DNA of 64,000 nt from Pseudevernia furfuracea (taxonomy: Eukaryota > Ascomycota > Lecanoromycetes > Lecanorales > Parmeliaceae), in contig JAIUPT010000034.1 of NCBI GenBank assembly GCA_022315425.1, positions 372,001 through 436,000 on the forward strand, in the 5' to 3' direction. Below are positions 48,901-60,394 of the stretch, in pieces (position 1 is the stretch's first letter; the number at the start of each line of letters is the position of its first letter). Below the pieces are notes generated by a model, which saw nothing but the letters and a program-made list of their open reading frames with translations, made no database searches and was not told the origin of the DNA. The position numbers and the translations under genes are program-made.

Positions 48901-51583
48901 TAAACCTAGCGGTGCGAAGGATGGTAAAGAGGAGGCGTTGGAATCTGCACCTGCGCCGGTAGAATCTGCTCTGTCAGCGGTGCCTCTTGAGCAATCAGAC
49001 GAGCCAAAATCACTGGCAATGAGACGCGATGTTAGCAGTTCCACACAAGGATCTACAGACACCGCCCCGTCCATCCTAAGCTTCGCGGCGCCGCCATCTA
49101 GCTCGCAGACTGAACGCTCGAACAGTATTACGCAGGAAACACTGTCGCCGATGGTTCAAGCAGCTTGCCCGTCTTCGGACGCGGCTCTGTTGCCGGTTGA
49201 TTTCGAGCCCGGCCAACTGAGGGATAAGCTAGAGGCCAGCATTGTGAGCTCGAATGCGTCCCAATCTGGGAGTGCAGTGATCGCAAAGCGTTGTTTTGAA
49301 GATGGACAACCGCAGGAAGCGAGATCAGATGCGGAATTTTCTAACCGAAATACAGAGCCTGGAGAGACTGCCACGGAACAAAAATCAGAAACCTCAACGA
49401 GTCTGACGCCCTCCGAGACTGGGAAGGACACAAAAAATGTTCAAGAAGAGTTGCGAAAGAGCACTTACCGCGAGTTCGGAGCGTTCCACCAAGAACCAAT
49501 CAAAGAGGATCCCGAGCATATTTCAGGCACGTTGTTGATACAACCTTCAGCATCGAACTCTGATCGGGCGTTTATGAGTAGCCCGGCGCGCAAGCGTGCA
49601 CCGTCAATACCACCTCGGTCGAGTTCTTTGGCCGTGCCTTCAACACCGATCAAGACACATCAGAAGAAGAAGCCTCGAAACCTCACACCTGTGGTGGAAG
49701 CCTCCCCTTCAAGGATCCCCGGTCTCTCGGTTGAAGGCACGAAGATGGGCTCGAATCTGCAGACAACGGGAAGCACGAGACTGAACTTGACTAATGACCC
49801 TGCGGCGCATACTCTGTCGACCGACAGCTCGAAGGACCTCCCCAAGCCAGAGACTCCCTTCCTAATGGACGACGGAGTGAGAGTGGCCCCTCCAAAGATC
49901 AATCGTCAGATTGTGGAGGCCTCGAACGCTGACCGGTACTATGCGCAGAAGGACAATTACCAAGTCTTCCATTTGGGCAATGCTATGCAAATAAATGCCA
50001 CTTTCGGTAGTCTCGACTCTTCCGATTCAGCGTCAGCACATCCTTCCGAAACAAGCACTCCCGACCATTTCTCGATAGAAAAACAAAACGACCTTGAAAC
50101 GACTCTGCGAGAAGCTGGTTTCCGAAGCCTCTCGGGCACCAGCCCGTTCACAATCAAAGACCCAGACTTGGCTTTGCTCGAAACCCTCAATGAGCAAGGA
50201 AATCCCTTGGAGGATCGCACTAACAAAGATTGGCCTGTGCTGTCCTGGATTGACGAGAAAGGCAAATTAGGACCGGGCATGAGTTTCGATGCGTGGACAA
50301 AGCAAAATGAGATTATCCAGGTTGTCAAGAAGGCAACGGCTGTGAAGCGACTTTTGGCTGGTTCGCCACCGCACCCTTGGACCAAAATAGAAAAACATCG
50401 AGAGCAACTTTCGCAATTCGTCGCTCACTTTTCCTCAGACGCACAGGCACAGCAGAATACAAATATGAAAGCTCTACAAGTCCTGAAGGCCAAAGCTCTG
50501 CTTAGCACAATTCCACAACGCGAATCATCGACCTGTGAGATGCAAAAGTGGTCCAGGATTGTCTCCCTTTTCATGGAAGAAATTGCCTCGGGGCCATCGC
50601 CCGCTTACGCACAGTCTCGGGAGCCTATAACCAATAGCCCCAGCAAGGCATCCCGAGGCACGCCCTCGCGGAGGCAACAGCAAGAGCGTCGGCACCCAGT
50701 ACTTATCAACAAGCCAGATCCCCAAACCCGGGCTCGCAAGCTCGGGAGAGACGAGGATGCATTTCAGCCTGCCAGTACTGAGTTGAACAATTCTCTTACA
50801 AATAGACACACTACGGAATCTGAACTTTCACCAAGCACCTTCGGCTGTCGAACTCCACCCGAAGAGCAACCAACGCCATCAGTAGTCTCCATACCATCTG
50901 CGGCTCTCGGTCCAGTCAGCAAGCTGAAAGACCTCTTCGTTGAAATGGGGAAAGACCGTCGACGTTGGTCCGATGATCGTCACCGGGTCAGCACTCCTCA
51001 AGAGGAGGAGCGCATGACGAGTTCTGATCCAGAGCTCAAACCCTTGGGTGGAGAATTCGACGTGCGTAGAGAGACTGATATAAAGGATGTAGAGCCCAGA
51101 CAAGAGGTCAAGGAGACGGAGAGCGAAGTGCAGCAGAAGCCTCATGAGGACAAGGAGAGTGAGAGCACGGGGGAAGAGCTAGGCAGTGAAGTTGGGAGGC
51201 ACGATCAGAAAATGACCGCCAGCTCCGACGAAACCAATGATCCTGCATCTGCCGAATCAAGGGAGAAAGCTCTTCAAAGCCCAGAGAACCCCACACATCG
51301 GAGGCAAACTTCCCAGCTGCTTGGAGCGTCATTCCCATCATTCGACAGCAATTCCACGACCAGCAAGGAAGGCAGTTCAGGTGAAGCGCAACACAACCGG
51401 CCAAGAGGTGCGCACAGTCTCCTCAAGCGAAGCGGCTACAATGCTGTGGCCGGCCGGGGTACTGATAGAAAGCGAGGTGGAAAGAAGGAGGCGAGCAAGG
51501 ATCCTTGGGCGTTACCGCAGGGGGAACAGCCCTGGGGTTTAGGGGGAGGGCGGGGTGAAAAGAAAAAGCGTGGGCGCCAATGA
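45966..51583 (+). CDS. Very large RRM-domain protein, function unknown
   Basis: Three exons (45966-46455, 46509-47859, 47914-51583) give 1836 residues. Splicing the first intron (53 bp) joins MQEDGD to EARQNELRLQMQHAHMMHSQ, producing a natural helix and merging two otherwise overlapping frames. Residues ~1-163 are a folded-looking helical N-terminus. An RRM spans about 564-650: CTIWIGGLPNEFDKAAVMAL and SYAFAD|FLNPVDAAEAL, the latter rebuilt by removing a 54 bp in-frame intron. Most of the rest is Ser/Pro/Thr/Lys/Glu-rich low complexity. There is a more ordered helical block near residues 1390-1480 (SWIDEKGKLGPGMSFDAW, IIQVVKKATAVKRLLAGSPP) and a basic tail (GRGEKKKRGRQ). It probably binds RNA; I do not recognise an orthologue. 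Additional small in-frame introns cannot be excluded. Confidence 0.8.
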
Positions 51584-52064
51584 CTGGCTTCAGTGCTGGA
51601 CTTGAGATTAGCATGTCCGAAGGACGGGGAAGCTTGGAAAGCGGACGCACAGAAGGCCAAGGGTTGGAGAGAAAGAGGAGCGTTGGATGCTGGAGGAGGG
51701 TTTTTGTTTCTTAGCGTGGTGCTTTTAGAAAGAGATGGAGTTGCGCTAGCGATAGACAGGTAGACAGGTAATTGAATCTATCACTCGCGTTTTTGGGGTA
51801 CTCGTTGTGTGATGGGGACATTCGAGCGTTCACATGCTATGCTATTCGTACCCTGGCGCTCGTTCTATCATTCCGTCAAAAGACGCAGTCGCCATCTACC
51901 CCGTCTTCCGTATGCATGAACCATTTCATTACCTTCCTACTCAATGCTCTCTGCAGTCCCCAAATTCCCGGAAAGAAGACAGTTGGAGAAACGAAATTCA
52001 TAGCGCATGGCAGACATGTTGCTTGTTAACAGACTTCGAAGCGAATAAAGACGCAGCGAGCCCA
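51584..52064. other. Convergent intergenic region, no gene seen
   Basis: This contains the 3' UTRs of the large RRM gene and of the SidB/Dbf2 kinase gene. Nothing else is recognised. Confidence 0.65.
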
Positions 52065-54227
52065 TCAGAAGATGGTGCCGAAGGAGCCATCTGTAGGCAG
52101 GGCCTTGCGGGGGCTCGCCGGCTTGCCGTTGGGATCGACGGTGGGTTTTCGGTGTCTAGTTGGGAGAGTCAGCACAGATATCTTGTAGGGTTGCATGTTG
52201 TGGTCGGGACATACCGGAAAGTGAAGCCGACAAACAAGCCTTTGCCCATCTGCTCATCCCGGTCTGCCATGTTCTCTAACGCAGTCTGCTTGTCGTGCAC
52301 CTCCTTGTACTTGGCCATATCTGCCTCATTGCTGAAGTCATCAAAATAGCCTGCATCTGTCTCACCATCCAATTCCGGTACAAACGGGGCTCGCTGCTCT
52401 CGCAACTTCGACCAATCGACTTCAGCGAAATAAACGTGCTTGTATATTTCGTTAATGTTACGGAAGCGGTTCTTCTTCGAATTAACGCAGCGCTGGATCA
52501 GATCCCAGGTGCGGGGAGAGAGGAAATAATTCGGGTCTTCAAACTTGGGTTTCTTGAGCACTTTGTCCCAGTGACGCAGATTGTGCCATGTTTCATCAAC
52601 AGTGGCACCTGCGAAGGGCGGGTATCCGGACAAGGCCTCGAAGAGCATACAGCCGAGAGACCAATAGTCGACGGTGAAGTCGTATTCTTCGCCTTTGAGT
52701 ACCTCGGGGGCCATGTAATCAGGAGATCCGACGATTGATTTCGCATAATTCACCTCGCGATCCCGCAAGCCTCGGTAGCCCTCGCGTCGTTCGGCGACGG
52801 ATCGTTGGTCCATGGGATTTCCGAAGGACATGGAGAGCTGGCCGACTTCTTCAAGCTTGATTCGCATAGATTCGAACTTCTGTGGGGAAAGCATGCCCGC
52901 TGCGAGGCCGAAGTCTGTAAGCTTGACGTGACCAGTAGAGTCGATGAGGAAGTTCTCAGGCTTCAGATCACGGTGGATGTAGCCTAACTGATGGAGGGCA
53001 TCAACGCAACAGAACATCTCGGCGATGTAGAAACGGGAATGACGGTTGTGTAACACGCCAGTGTTGTTGAGAAGTGTCCGGAAATCGCCTCCTGGGACGT
53101 ATTCCTAAGCAAAAGAGTCAACGTGGGCTCGAAAGCAAAGACCACAATGTCCGTACCATTGCCAAATAGATGCTCTTGTCATCTTGGAATGCATATAGCA
53201 GCTTCACCAGCCATTCGCTCTTGGCGGCTGTCAATATGTCTCTCTCTGTCAAGATATGCCTGACTTCGTCCAATTTGAAGAGGAGCTTCTTGCTCATTAC
53301 TTTCAGGGCACAGACTTCTCTTGTATCTTTCTTGGCTGCAAGATACACCTGTCCGTAGCCACCTTGACCGACTTGGGTCAGGATCTGAAAGTCTCCATGA
53401 CGGAGTCTTGTGCGGCGTTTCCGAAGATTGGCTCGTTCTCTGCCCAAATACTTGTGTCTTGCCGCATCGTACTCTTCTGCAGAAGTGGCTGGGGGGGCTG
53501 GATACTGGGAGTTGAAGAGCGTTTCACGGCTTTGGCGGTGGTGCACGTAACTGAGGAGGTCAAAGTAGTGGTCCAAGAAATCTGAAGACGTTAGATTTAG
53601 ACATCATTCTGCTCACTGGCGGTACTGACAGAGCTGGGTAACGTTCGCAAGACGTTTCACTTTGGGTAGCTGCAGCTTCTCCAGCTCTTCGGGTGTCAGA
53701 CCTCGCTGAGGATTGTATCGTCCATTCGCGCCAGAGTCGGTGTCCCTAACCTGGTATGGCTCCTGGCGTGATACTGCGGCTTGATTGGGCGTCGCTGGTT
53801 TTGACAGCCGCATGCCTGGAGGTGTGTTCTCCTTTCCCGACTTACGAGTTGGGCTCCCAGGGCTTAAGGCGTATTCTGGGCGATTGACGCTGTCATCAAA
53901 GATCTCTTCGAAACCTTGCCTCGCGCCCTTGTTTGGTGAATGTGGACTTAATTGCTGCCTTCCAATCTTGTTCGGGCTGCTTGGGCCAAGCTTCATGGCA
54001 TTCTCGAAAACATCTGGGAGTTCATTGGCTCCTGGTGGAAGCTTTTTCTTGCTCGGACTGCCTTCGGGCGTCGCATACGGAGATGTGAAGCCGGCGCTGG
54101 TTGGCGTGTGAGGTGGCTCGTAGATGTCATTAGCGGAACGAGTGTGCAGAAGAGGAGGTGGCATGGGCAAGGTGAAATTGGGTTTGCCTTTAGCCAGAGG
54201 CGAAGGTGGAGGTGCAGTGGCAGGCAT
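52065..54227 (-). CDS. sidB: NDR-family kinase SidB/Dbf2 of the septation initiation network
   Basis: Four exons (54227-53630, 53581-53157, 53104-52215, 52155-52065) give 667 residues. A Ser/Pro-rich N-terminus leads to the Mob-binding region (VTQL|YFLDHYFDLLSYVHHRQ). The kinase domain starts at ~264: GQGGYG loop, ALKVMSKK, YVPGGDFRTLLNNTGVL, HRDLKPEN (Asp387) and DFG (Asp405). A long Dbf2-type insert lies before NYAKSIVGSPDYMAPEVL. The C-terminal extension has LDGETDAGYFDDF and the hydrophobic motif GLFVGFTFRHRK, completed by the last exon. YVPGGDFRTLLNNTGVL and the insert distinguish it from Cot1/Cbk1. With a Mob1 partner, the family drives cytokinesis and septation, and conidiation in Aspergillus. 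Confidence 0.95.
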
Positions 54228-55265
54228 GCTGTGAAAGTGGAAATATTTGTTCTCTGTCAGAGAAGGTTGACAGCAAGGGCTACTCTAACAGCAGCAACCC
54301 GAACGGCTTGCTTGGTTGTAAGCGAGGCTATGTATGAGACGATGGTACTCAAATGATGCCGAAAGATGTATTCTGATTCTGGGCGGGGACTTTGTCCAAG
54401 CTTTCTGGCCCCGAGAGAGCAGGTGCAAGTAGCAAAAGCACACTCTGGATGGAATGGGCAAACCACCAAACATTCGCGGTTGGCGGCGCGACACTAGGCG
54501 TCTTGGCATTTACTCGGCCCAATCTCTCCACTCTCCGAGACCTTCCTTCCGAGAGTGCAGTTCCATCATTGCACTCTACTCTGTTACATATTATACTTGC
54601 ATGTACCCCAGTCTACGGACTGACGCTTTATAACTCGAGGGTGCGTGGGGATGATGGTGTACCTCAGGCATCAGTCAGCTGTAATATTGCCGAGGTCTCT
54701 GATGATCCGTTCAAAGGCGGAAGAAAGAAGGCTTTGCTCACAATCCCGATAGAAGTACTTCATGCCTCCTGCCCATCATAGCACATCTTCTCATGAGCTT
54801 CTGTGCTGACGGCCATGGTCGACTATGGCCAGCCCTTCTGATGGATTACCTTGACCAAATCTATAAACCCCAAATCAAATCCACCGCTCTCACCGAGCAT
54901 CAACTTATGAAAGAATTGATTGGCATTGCGAGCATATTCCATACAATGTCTTGCTCATATCCATAGGTATAAAAAAGCTGTATCATTGGTCAAGTAATCC
55001 TGATGCTCTCGTATGATAAACGCAGGCTTCAAAAGCGCTCCAAATGCTCGACGAGCTCAAGTCGGTTAGCTCCTCTAGATGATTTGAGTGTAGCGCGTCA
55101 TGTCTTCTATTTCGTCCACCTCCCTTTTTCCATACACATCTCGAGTTCAGCTTCCATATCTTCCCGTGTCTGTCTCCTCCGACTTCTTCCATCCAGCACA
55201 TCCTGGCCTTTCTGTTATCTCCTTGAAAAAACGCTCTTTAGCGATCAACTTCCCATCTCCACGCC
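54228..55265. other. Divergent intergenic region, SidB/REC8
   Basis: This is about 1 kb between two start codons. There are no credible exons; it is expected to hold both promoters. Confidence 0.6.
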
Positions 55266-57700
55266 ATGTTCTACAGCCACGAAAGTACGTATTGAATGCC
55301 ATTGCGCGTTCTAGAACCTGCCAGCTAATTTTCCTCTGCTTGCAAGTCCTCACATCACGTGAAGGAGGCGTAGCTACTGTGTGGTACGTGCTTTCTCTCC
55401 CAATTATACCTGAATGCCAGCATCCAGCTGACATCGATAGGCTTGTCGCGACACTTGGGTCTCGGTCGAACTCCAAAAAGATCAATCGAAAGGCTATCAT
55501 TGACGTCGACGTTCCGAAGACATGCAGTCTTATCATCCAGCCGGAAGCGCCAATGGCATTGAGATTGCAGAGCAACTTGCTGCAAGTCCCCAAGACATGA
55601 ATGCTTTAAAGCCTGCTCATATTCTTTGCAGCTATGGTGTTTCTCGCGTCTTCTCTCAGCAATGTGGTTACGTCTTGTCGGACGCGCAAGTCGCCCAGAG
55701 TAACATGAGAGCGCTCCTCAAAGCCGTTCGTACCTCAGAGTTAGATCCAGACGCTGGGAAAGCGCGGTAAGATCAGACCTGAGAACAGTGGACGTGCACT
55801 AATCACATTGGCAGCCCGGACCAGCTCGTGATTCAGGACGACCCAGCCTTCCTCCCAGATCTCCTCCTCCCGGGACTCGACAGTGACCTATCTGCGCTCG
55901 ATATCTCTACGGACGACTCTTCTCGCCGTTCTAGCATACTGTCACCCCATTCACAGCGCTCTAGTCTCTCAAGCCACGCTGAAGCTGACGAGTCAATGCT
56001 CGGCCTCGTCATACCAAGCTCCTATAGTGGAGGTGCTGGAGACCTGGGCGGATTCATCCTCCCGGGTGAGAATGTCAGCTCAGCCCAACGTAGTGCACGA
56101 ATCGACCGCCTATTGGACGACGAAGACGAAGGCTTTAACATCGATCCTGGCTTCACCATTGACGCTGATGGCAATTTGATCGAAGAGCGTACTCCCGGAC
56201 CAGGTGCCGCTCCGCCTGGCGGCATACGGCTTGGCAGTGATTCTGCCGCCAGTGCTCGTGTCCGACAAGGGTTAATGGAAGGTCAACAACCGGGCCGAAT
56301 TGGGGTAGGTCTGACTCCCGAAATATATAAACAGACGACTCATCTGATAATAGCCCGGTGACATGGACCTTGACCTAGACCTTCCCCGAATTGACGACGA
56401 CATCGCTCTGCCTGACGCCGAGGCTTTTCCAACAACAGCACCTCAGGCTCCTGCCGGCTCTGGAAACATACATCGAGAACAAGAATCGTCTGAGTCCACA
56501 GAGGCTCCTCTGCAGCGTAAGCGTCGAGCACCTAAAACATTGCCAGTAGATGAGAGGCAGGAGCTCCACAATACTGACCTCGCACAATGGAACACCGACT
56601 ACCTTGCGAACATGGCTGAGGCAACAGAAGCCAAAAGGAGCCACAAAGTCCCATTCCTTGCAAAGAAGAACGCTGCTTTCTGGGTCGTTGGAGCTGGCAT
56701 TGGCGGTGTAGGTTCTGGGCTAGGCAGCTCAAAGCTCCAAAGTCCTCTGGATGTGTTTGCAGGTGACGCCATCATGGAAGCTTTGACGGGCGTCAAAATC
56801 TTCACGATTGGACAGAAGAGGGGACGCGATGACGTGGAAGACCATGACTCTGATAGCGAAGCCCGACGCGTACGGATCAGAGACGGCGACGGAGATGAGA
56901 TCGGCCGTGGAGACGACATCATGTTGAATGACGATGGGACAATGATGATGTCAGCCAGCGATGTAAGCAATAGTAGCGCCGCTGAATCTTGGTCACCGTT
57001 GATCAATTTCTAGGAAGTCGAAGTTGGTCGTCACGCTCCGCCGGCACTCGAAGATCCATCCATGCCATGGAATATCAGCTCAGCCATCGGCTCTCGTCAA
57101 GGCTCCATTGCGCGTGGTCGTGGTTTTGCCGGCAGCATTGGCGGGTTTCCCTCCAGTGCTGGCGCTCCTGGCTCTTTGCCACCGGTCGGAGGTGCTGGCT
57201 CATTGGATAGACGCGCCGGTCGAATCCCCAACGCCAGTCCTCTCGTCGGCCGCGGCCCCCAACGTTACAGCAGTCTTGAAATCCCTCCTGGTGAAGATGA
57301 TGACGAGCTTCTCGGTGGTCGGCACATCCCTGATGACCAAGCGGTTGACGACTTTCAGCTCTATGGTCCCGCTGCCGCCGTTGATACTCAAACAGCTGGA
57401 CAATCACAATGGATGAGAGCGACGCTGAATCAAGAGGCCAACAATTTCTTAGAGTTCGTCAAAGCTGAAATCACGGCCACTCCAGCCCATGCAAGCGATG
57501 ATGAGGATGAGCTTTCCGGAGACGGTCTATCAAGGTCTTCTGTGTCCTTCGAACGATTACTGCCGCCTACACAACACAGCAAGATTGTCGCAGCTCAAGC
57601 ATTGCACCACCTTCTCGCTCTTGCCACGAAAAGCCTGATCACGGTTCGTCAAGACTCGCCGTATGGCTCCATTGATCTCAGCCTGGCAGCTGGAGTCTGA
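55266..57700 (+). CDS. rec8: Meiotic cohesin kleisin REC8
   Basis: Seven exons (55266-55284, 55347-55383, 55441-55581, 55632-55766, 55815-56304, 56354-56962, 57014-57700) give 705 residues. The kleisin N-terminus is MFYSHE|ILTSREGGVATVW|LVATLG and KKINRKAIIDVDVPKTC. Next come RLQSNLL|YGVSRVFSQQC and VLSDAQVAQSNMRALL. These are the Rad21/Rec8 Smc3-binding features, and the exact wording fits fungal REC8 better than Scc1. The C-terminal winged-helix region is FERLLPPTQHSKIVAAQAL and LLALATKSLITVRQDSPYG. REC8 replaces Rad21 in meiotic cohesin and protects centromeric cohesion in meiosis I. Intron 3 has a GC donor (GCAAGT), needed to make LLYGVSR. The acceptor of intron 1 is AAG. The first two exons are only 19 and 37 bases. 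Confidence 0.92.
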
Positions 57701-58364
57701 GCCCCATCGTGTCCTCTATTTCACTCGCACGGCTTACGAGACGAGCTTTCCGACTGGATCAGAGAGCCGCTACATTTTTTTATATTCCACTAACACAAAG
57801 ATCTTAACGATATCTCCTGTGGCTCTCGCACATTGCACAACTTGCTACATCGACGACCTTCTAGCGTATACCCCAACCATGTAAGACATTGCTATCATGT
57901 ACTAACGAAGATACTGTACTGCTATACAATGGCGACATACCGCACTCAAAACGAATATACTAGTACTTGGCTATTTCCAACTTGAATGTTGATCTGCTTT
58001 GGAAACATTGCTTTGTGGCTGCCCAATCGGTCTTTCTAACGTGACGTGTCCATGCATCGACCTTACTCGTACGTGTCTCTCACGGGAAATGGTAGAATTT
58101 CAATCTCGCAAGCGTGTTTCTTAGAATTTCCATACGAGGGGAGCATTATCTATGTTGTACCTACCGAGATGTTCCGGCACCGGGCCACCAGCCGTCCGCT
58201 CATGACGTTAGGTGGGGTTTTGCGCCTATAATAAATAATTCACCTGGTCACTAAACAAACAGCTTGACTCTCATTTGCTCTGCTTCATACTTCGATCCAC
58301 ACCTCCACACAACATCGTTCAAACTATCATTCTCACATCCTAATATTCATTATTCCGCGCCGCC
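57701..58364. other. Intergenic, no gene seen
   Basis: This lies between REC8 and the FMN oxidase gene on the same strand. Presumably it holds a terminator region and promoter. Confidence 0.6.
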
Positions 58365-60049
58365 ATGCCCAAAGTTCAAGAACACCCCGATCATCCCGAG
58401 GGCGGCCGCAAGTATGGCGCCTTTCAAAAGGTAAATGTCTCCCTGAAGCTCAGTGCATCAGGAAGCCAATGAAGACCGATCGAATAGGAAATATACGAGG
58501 ATGGCTTGCTCAAGAACAGACTACCAACAGTGACCACCGACCCAAACAAGCTTGAAGAACAGGCAAAACAAAATCTTGGAGCGAGAAGTTTCAACTATGT
58601 TGCGGGTGGAGCTGGTGAGAAGGCAACAATGGATGCGAATCGCCTGGCATTCAGACAATGGAAGGCAGGGCTCACCCTCTCAATCGCCGGTTATCTGGCA
58701 ACCGCTGACAATCGCTGGCCAGATGATTCCCCGCATGCTCCGGCCCACCACACACCGAGACCTGAGAGTCGAACTCTTCGGCCATCAGCTCGAATCACCC
58801 CTTCTCATTGCTCCGGTGGGCGTCCAGACCATCTTCCACACAGACAAGGAGCTAGGAGTGGCAGAAGTCGCGACTCAGATTGGAGTTCCTTATGTCCTTA
58901 GCACAGCATCGAGCTCCAGCATCGAGGACGTGGCCAAAGCAAGTGGGGATGGGGTGCGGTTCTTCCAATTGTACTGGCCACAAGATGATGATATCACCGT
59001 GTCAGTACGTAGCCCGGGTATCGGTAGACGTTTTGGTTTCCACGGCTGACAAAATTTGGTACAGCTCTTGCGCCGTGCAAAGTCTCATGGCTACAGCGTC
59101 CTCCTCGTAACTCTGGATACCTGGACGCTCTCCTGGCGCCCTGCCGATCTTGACAATGCGTATGTACCTTTCGCCTCGGGGATTGGAGACCAAACAGGCT
59201 TCTCTGACCCAGTCTTCCGCCGCAAATTCAAGGAAAAGCACAACATGGAAGTTGAAGACGATATCCTGCAGGCAAGCCGCGACTGGGAAGCAACCGTCTT
59301 CAGCGGCGCCGCTCACACATGGGAGCAATTGGAGCTGTTGAAGAAGGAGTGGGACGGCCCGATCGTCTTGAAGGGGATCCAGCATGTTGAGGATGCGAAG
59401 ATGGCTGTCCAGGCAGGAATGGACGGGATCGTGGTTAGCAACCATGGCGGACGGCAATTGGATGGAGCCATTGGGAGTTTGGAAGTGCTACCAGAGATTG
59501 TGGAGGCCGTTGTACGTGTATTCGGATTCCTACTTACGTATTTCGGCACACATTTGGAGCTTTGAGACGCGTCTTGGGCATTCATACTCTGAAGACATGT
59601 CCCAAGAGTCAAGACCCCTTTTTGAACAGGAGATGCTGACTCGGGAATCATGAACAGGGGGACCAGCTTACTGTGCTATTCGACAGTGGTATCAGGACAG
59701 GCGTTGATATCATCAAAGCTTTGAGTTTAGGGGCGAAGGGCGTGTTGATTGGCAGGTGGGTCCTTCCCCCGCGTCCTGTGCTCGCATAACGGCCTAGCTG
59801 ATGTATACACCCAGACCCTTTGTATACGGCCTGGCAATAGGAGGGAAGCTTGGTGCTCGAGATGCCATCCGAGGTCTGTTAGCAGTAAGCTTTCCTGGTT
59901 TCCTAACGTGCGTCAGTGCATCGTTCTCATTCGATACATAGGACCTCGACCAAAGCATGGGCTTAGCCGGCATTCAGAATATAGCGGACTGTAATCGGGC
60001 AATGATTCGGAGGGTGCAGTACGGAGGCGACAAGATATCGAACTATTAG
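58365..60049 (+). CDS. FMN-dependent alpha-hydroxy-acid oxidase (lactate 2-monooxygenase-like)
   Basis: Seven exons (58365-58430, 58488-58664, 58723-59004, 59065-59511, 59658-59755, 59815-59884, 59942-60049) give 415 residues. Motifs along the TIM barrel are ARSFNYVAGGAGEKATMDAN, MIPRMLRPTTHRDL, SPLLIAPVGVQ, PYVLSTASSSSIEDVA, FFQLYWPQDD, VLLVTLDTWTLSWRPADLD and IVLKGIQHVEDA. They continue with IVVSNHGGRQLDG (catalytic His302), LFDSGIRTGVDIIKALSLGA and PFVYGLAIGG. It oxidises a 2-hydroxy acid using FMN. The SWRPADLD stretch and total length resemble lactate monooxygenases rather than flavocytochrome b2, and there is no heme domain. Substrate unproven. Intron 2 appears to have a GC donor, and intron 4 (146 bp) is an introner-like copy. 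Confidence 0.92.
59512..59657 (+). repeat. Introner-like intron, copy 4
   Basis: This is intron 4 of the FMN oxidase gene. It has the core TTTGAGACGCGTCTTGGG, the stem TCTTGGG/CCCAAGA, the shared AGACATGTCCCAA block and the tail GCTGACTCGGGAATCATG before the acceptor. It is most similar to copy 1. Three of the gene's other introns are 57-60 bp. Confidence 0.75.
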
Positions 60050-60394
60050 CTGAAAATGCAACGGAAAAGATCACCAAAGCAAACAAACAAAGGAAGCAGG
60101 CATGGAATAGTAATACATGGGCGACAGGGCTTCACAACCAATCCAACGCATAAGTTATTCTAAAATGATAGAGTCTTAACATTTCAGCCCTTTCGAAGGA
60201 GCATCACAGTGCACTTGAAATACTAGTACTCTAGCTCAATTCAGTCGCCTCGATAAGAACAAGTCCTCATTGTATCAATACAAATCGTCATGTGCGGGTT
60301 CGAGTCCATCCTATCACTCCGATATAAACATCACCTCTCTCCGCTCTCGGCTATTTTCTTACGTCTCTCATACAGCCTTTTTTCATCCACGAAG
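60050..60394. other. Intergenic, no gene seen
   Basis: This is the presumed promoter of the CREG-like gene. An in-frame upstream ATG at 60290 would add 35 residues before the signal peptide and is not preferred. A T-loop-like string at 60296 is not part of a tRNA. Confidence 0.55.

Noticed and set aside
46575..51650. Multiple minus-strand open frames
   Set aside because: They are antisense shadows of the low-complexity large RRM gene.
60291..60315. T-loop-like GGTTCGAGTCC string suggesting a tRNA gene
   Set aside because: No acceptor, D-arm or anticodon arm can be formed from the 60 bases upstream. It lies in the leader of the CREG-like gene.
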